Positions 62,178-64,000 of a stretch of DNA of 64,000 nt are shown here, one piece after another. The notes beneath the pieces were generated by a model. The model was not told the DNA's origin, did not search any database, and saw nothing but the letters and a program-made list of their open reading frames with translations. How positions within the stretch are numbered: the stretch's first letter is position 1; every line of letters begins with the position of its first letter. The stretch covers positions 1,550,001 to 1,614,000 of the forward strand of contig NZ_CP065534.1 of assembly GCF_015999465.1 (NCBI RefSeq), given 5' to 3'. Source of the stretch: Lonsdalea populi (GTDB lineage: Bacteria > Pseudomonadota > Gammaproteobacteria > Enterobacterales > Enterobacteriaceae). Both the position numbers and the translations under genes were made by a program.

Positions 62178-62724
62178 ACAGGGTGTTTTACATAAAATCC
62201 AGAGATAACTCATTGATTAAAATGCTTTTTATGGCGTTCCAGTAACTGGAATGGACGCCATTATGGACTGCTCCGGCATGGATGGCAAGCCCTTTATTCT
62301 TTCTGTTTTTCAAGTGTCGAATCTTTGGCCTAATTTCCATATGAGAGCACCTAAATACGCTTGAAATGCGGAATGTTTGTTCAATTTCGCATCGTCATCT
62401 CCGGTTTTTAGGGGCCTAGGTTCATCTCATGAAACCACACGATAAAGGCAGCTTGTCGAACAATAGATAGGGATGAAATCGATGGAGGACGAAAAGTCAA
62501 ACAGGGAAATGAATAAACGCACAAATAATACGCGACTCAAAGCTAAATTGATGAGTAATAAGAGAGCAGACCAGTCAAGACAAGATTTAACCTACCATAA
62601 TTTTTGTTAAGTGCTATGGTTTATGAGAATTGCTTAAACGATAAAAATTCATATTGTTTGAATTAGCCGCATTTAAAACAGCGCTTCTTGGTTTCTATTG
62701 CTTGCGGTATGGGGGTGATAAACA
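62178..62724. other. AT-rich gap between tRNA-Val and the LuxR-type gene
   Basis: About 550 bases with no supported gene. A nested inverted repeat at 62231-62261 (ATGGCGT...ACGCCAT around TCCAGT/ACTGGA) lies 54 bp upstream of the tRNA; no T-run follows. The rest is AT-rich and probably holds promoters for the tRNA (minus) and the regulator (plus), none of which I can place with confidence. Confidence 0.45.
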
Positions 62725-63285
62725 ATGGATTATGTGTTTCTGGTTGAGAATGAAATCATTTCTTATTCCCTACAAAATATCATTATCAGTAAAATAATGA
62801 CGGATAGCGATAGGCGTTATGTCGCTGCGGATATCTGTGGGTTAGTCAACAATCTACAGCAGGAAAAAGAGCAGGTTTTTCTTATTGAAGTATTGCACGA
62901 CTCTTCCATCATTTCCTCGCTGGTCGACGTAATAAAATACGTCAATAGCAGTAACAAGATTGTCCTCTTTAAGGACAGTTTGCCGGATCGGATGTTTCGA
63001 TATATCAATTACGACGCGATCATTGATTTAAAAAGTCCGATAGTTGAGATCATCTCCAAGATACAAGATGTCACGCGCCATGCATCAGGCCCTTCCTGGG
63101 ATAGGCAACTGCAAAAGCTCTCTCCGAGAGAGCATCTGGTGCTTCAGTATCTGTTGAAGGGGAAAAGCAACAAGGAGGTCTCTGGCCTTTTATGTTTGAG
63201 TGAAAAAACCATTAGCTGCCATAAACAAAGCATGCTACGAAAGCTCAATATTAAAAGTATTATGGAAGCATCACAGCGCAGGTGA
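62725..63285 (+). CDS. LuxR-family transcriptional regulator with atypical receiver-like N-terminus
   Basis: A 186-residue protein with a C-terminal LuxR/NarL helix-turn-helix: LSPREHLVLQYLLKGKSNKEVSGLLCLSEKTISCHKQSMLRKLNI at about residues 130-175. The N-terminal 110 residues resemble a receiver or RcsA/BglJ-like pseudo-receiver; the position of the phospho-acceptor aspartate after the third strand seems to read E (VFLIEVLHD), so phosphorylation is doubtful. The C-terminus is short, ending KSIMEASQRR. GGGGGTGA lies before the ATG. The gene is AT-rich compared with the rest of the window, suggesting transfer. Target genes are unknown. Confidence 0.82.
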   Translation: MDYVFLVENEIISYSLQNIIISKIMTDSDRRYVAADICGLVNNLQQEKEQVFLIEVLHDSSIISSLVDVIKYVNSSNKIVLFKDSLPDRMFRYINYDAIIDLKSPIVEIISKIQDVTRHASGPSWDRQLQKLSPREHLVLQYLLKGKSNKEVSGLLCLSEKTISCHKQSMLRKLNIKSIMEASQRR

Positions 63286-64000
63286 TTATTTATCTATATG
63301 CGAGTCATAAATTAGGGGTGGTACTACAAATAGTCATACGCACGCGAATAAGATGGTTTCATTTAGCGTCAGTTAACTCTCGTGGTTTAACTGATGTGAT
63401 ATTTTATTTGCAATGTTTTTATAAGTGTGCTGAATAATTTCATTCCATATCGTCGTATTTATTGAAACAAGCATTCTTAGCCATTTTAAATGGATTCATG
63501 GCGTCGAAATAATTAACTCAAAAATGTTACGGGGGCTCTTTAAATTTTAAACTTACTCCCGGTTGTAAGATGTAAAGTTAGTTTTATCACTCTTTCACTT
63601 CCTATTCATGCATAACGAAAATTTCGTTTTCCTTAGCCCGTTCGAAGGGACAGTACGCCGACGAAATCTCATCGTCGGCGTATTAAGAGTCCTGCATTGC
63701 CCGGCTGCTCGTGAATGCAATGCGCCGCCGCTAAATTCCTTGCCGTCCTCATCGTCGTAAGCGAACTGATGACAATTCAGCTCTGCGCGCACTCGTCGCG
63801 GATGTGATGACAGCGGAAGAGTGCGAATCCCGACCACCCGCGCTTCTTCAATAGTGAGGGTGACGAACCGCAGGATAAAGCACACCTCCTATAGTTTCTC
63901 CAGTGACGCCATCGCTGCATATCCAAGTATCGTTTGCAGATAAAAATAATAGCTGCCTTTTAATCAGGCTGTGGTTGAAGATGCACTGGAAAATTCAACA
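63286..64000. other. Gene-poor end of window
   Basis: 715 bases. A minus-strand frame (63595-63885, 96 codons) has a good purine stretch (GGAGGTG) before a GTG-type start, but its product has no recognisable feature and I do not call it. AT-rich up to 63600, more GC-rich after. It holds a perfect hairpin at 63654-63682 listed separately. Confidence 0.4.
63654..63682. repeat. Perfect 11-bp hairpin near window end
   Basis: TACGCCGACGA and TCGTCGGCGTA flank a 7-base loop. Neither side has a good T-run, so a terminator role is uncertain. A further small palindrome (AACGAAA-A-TTTCGTT) lies about 30 bp before it. Confidence 0.55.

Noticed and set aside
63595..63885. 96-codon minus-strand frame near the window end
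   Set aside because: A reasonable ribosome site but no family resemblance and an arginine-rich, unstructured-looking product; not enough to call a gene.

Overview
This window is a piece of the chromosome of a gamma-proteobacterium of the order Enterobacterales. Almost every protein is close to its Escherichia coli counterpart, and gene order is kept in long blocks. A beta-glucoside (arb/bgl-type) PTS operon and the divergence level suggest a plant-associated Pectobacteriaceae member (Dickeya, Brenneria, Lonsdalea or Pectobacterium-like). The genus is an inference and cannot be fixed from the sequence alone. The content is mostly housekeeping. I see no phage, intact insertion sequence, CRISPR array or defence system.

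Layout. (1) 1-5670: mfd (cut by the window edge), the lolCDE lipoprotein-release operon, nagK and cobB. (2) 6095-9352: nlpC, ydiV and selO. (3) 9695-36786: the block ldtD, mepK, gloC, aspC, ompF, asnS, pncB, pepN, ssuEADCB, pyrD, zapC, rlmKL, uup, pqiABC, rmf, as in the E. coli 21-minute region. (4) 36842-56272: a broken aroH, then ppsR, ppsA, an RprA small RNA, ydiK, ydiJ, menI, an unknown Fur-controlled gene, sufABCDSE, ldtE, lpp and pykF, as in the E. coli 38-minute region. (5) 56832-61352: a beta-glucoside operon with antiterminator, EIIBCA permease and 6-phospho-beta-glucosidase, controlled by two RNA antiterminator/terminator switches. (6) 61353-64000: a tRNA-Val(GAC), a LuxR-type regulator in AT-rich DNA, and long stretches without a convincing gene.

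Themes. Envelope functions dominate: lipoprotein sorting (LolCDE), L,D-transpeptidases (LdtD, LdtE), murein hydrolases (NlpC, MepK), Lpp, OmpF and the PqiABC bridge. Central carbon control is visible as paired Cra-like sites at ppsA and pykF. Sulfur and iron supply is represented by ssu, suf and a Fur box. Cofactor control appears as a NadR box upstream of pncB.

The most informative observations are small: an aroH pseudogene at a rearrangement junction, an RprA homologue with its RcsB box and promoter, an unrecognised gene under a textbook Fur-box promoter, an enlarged second antiterminator hairpin in the bgl operon, and a perfect hairpin of unknown role upstream of suf.
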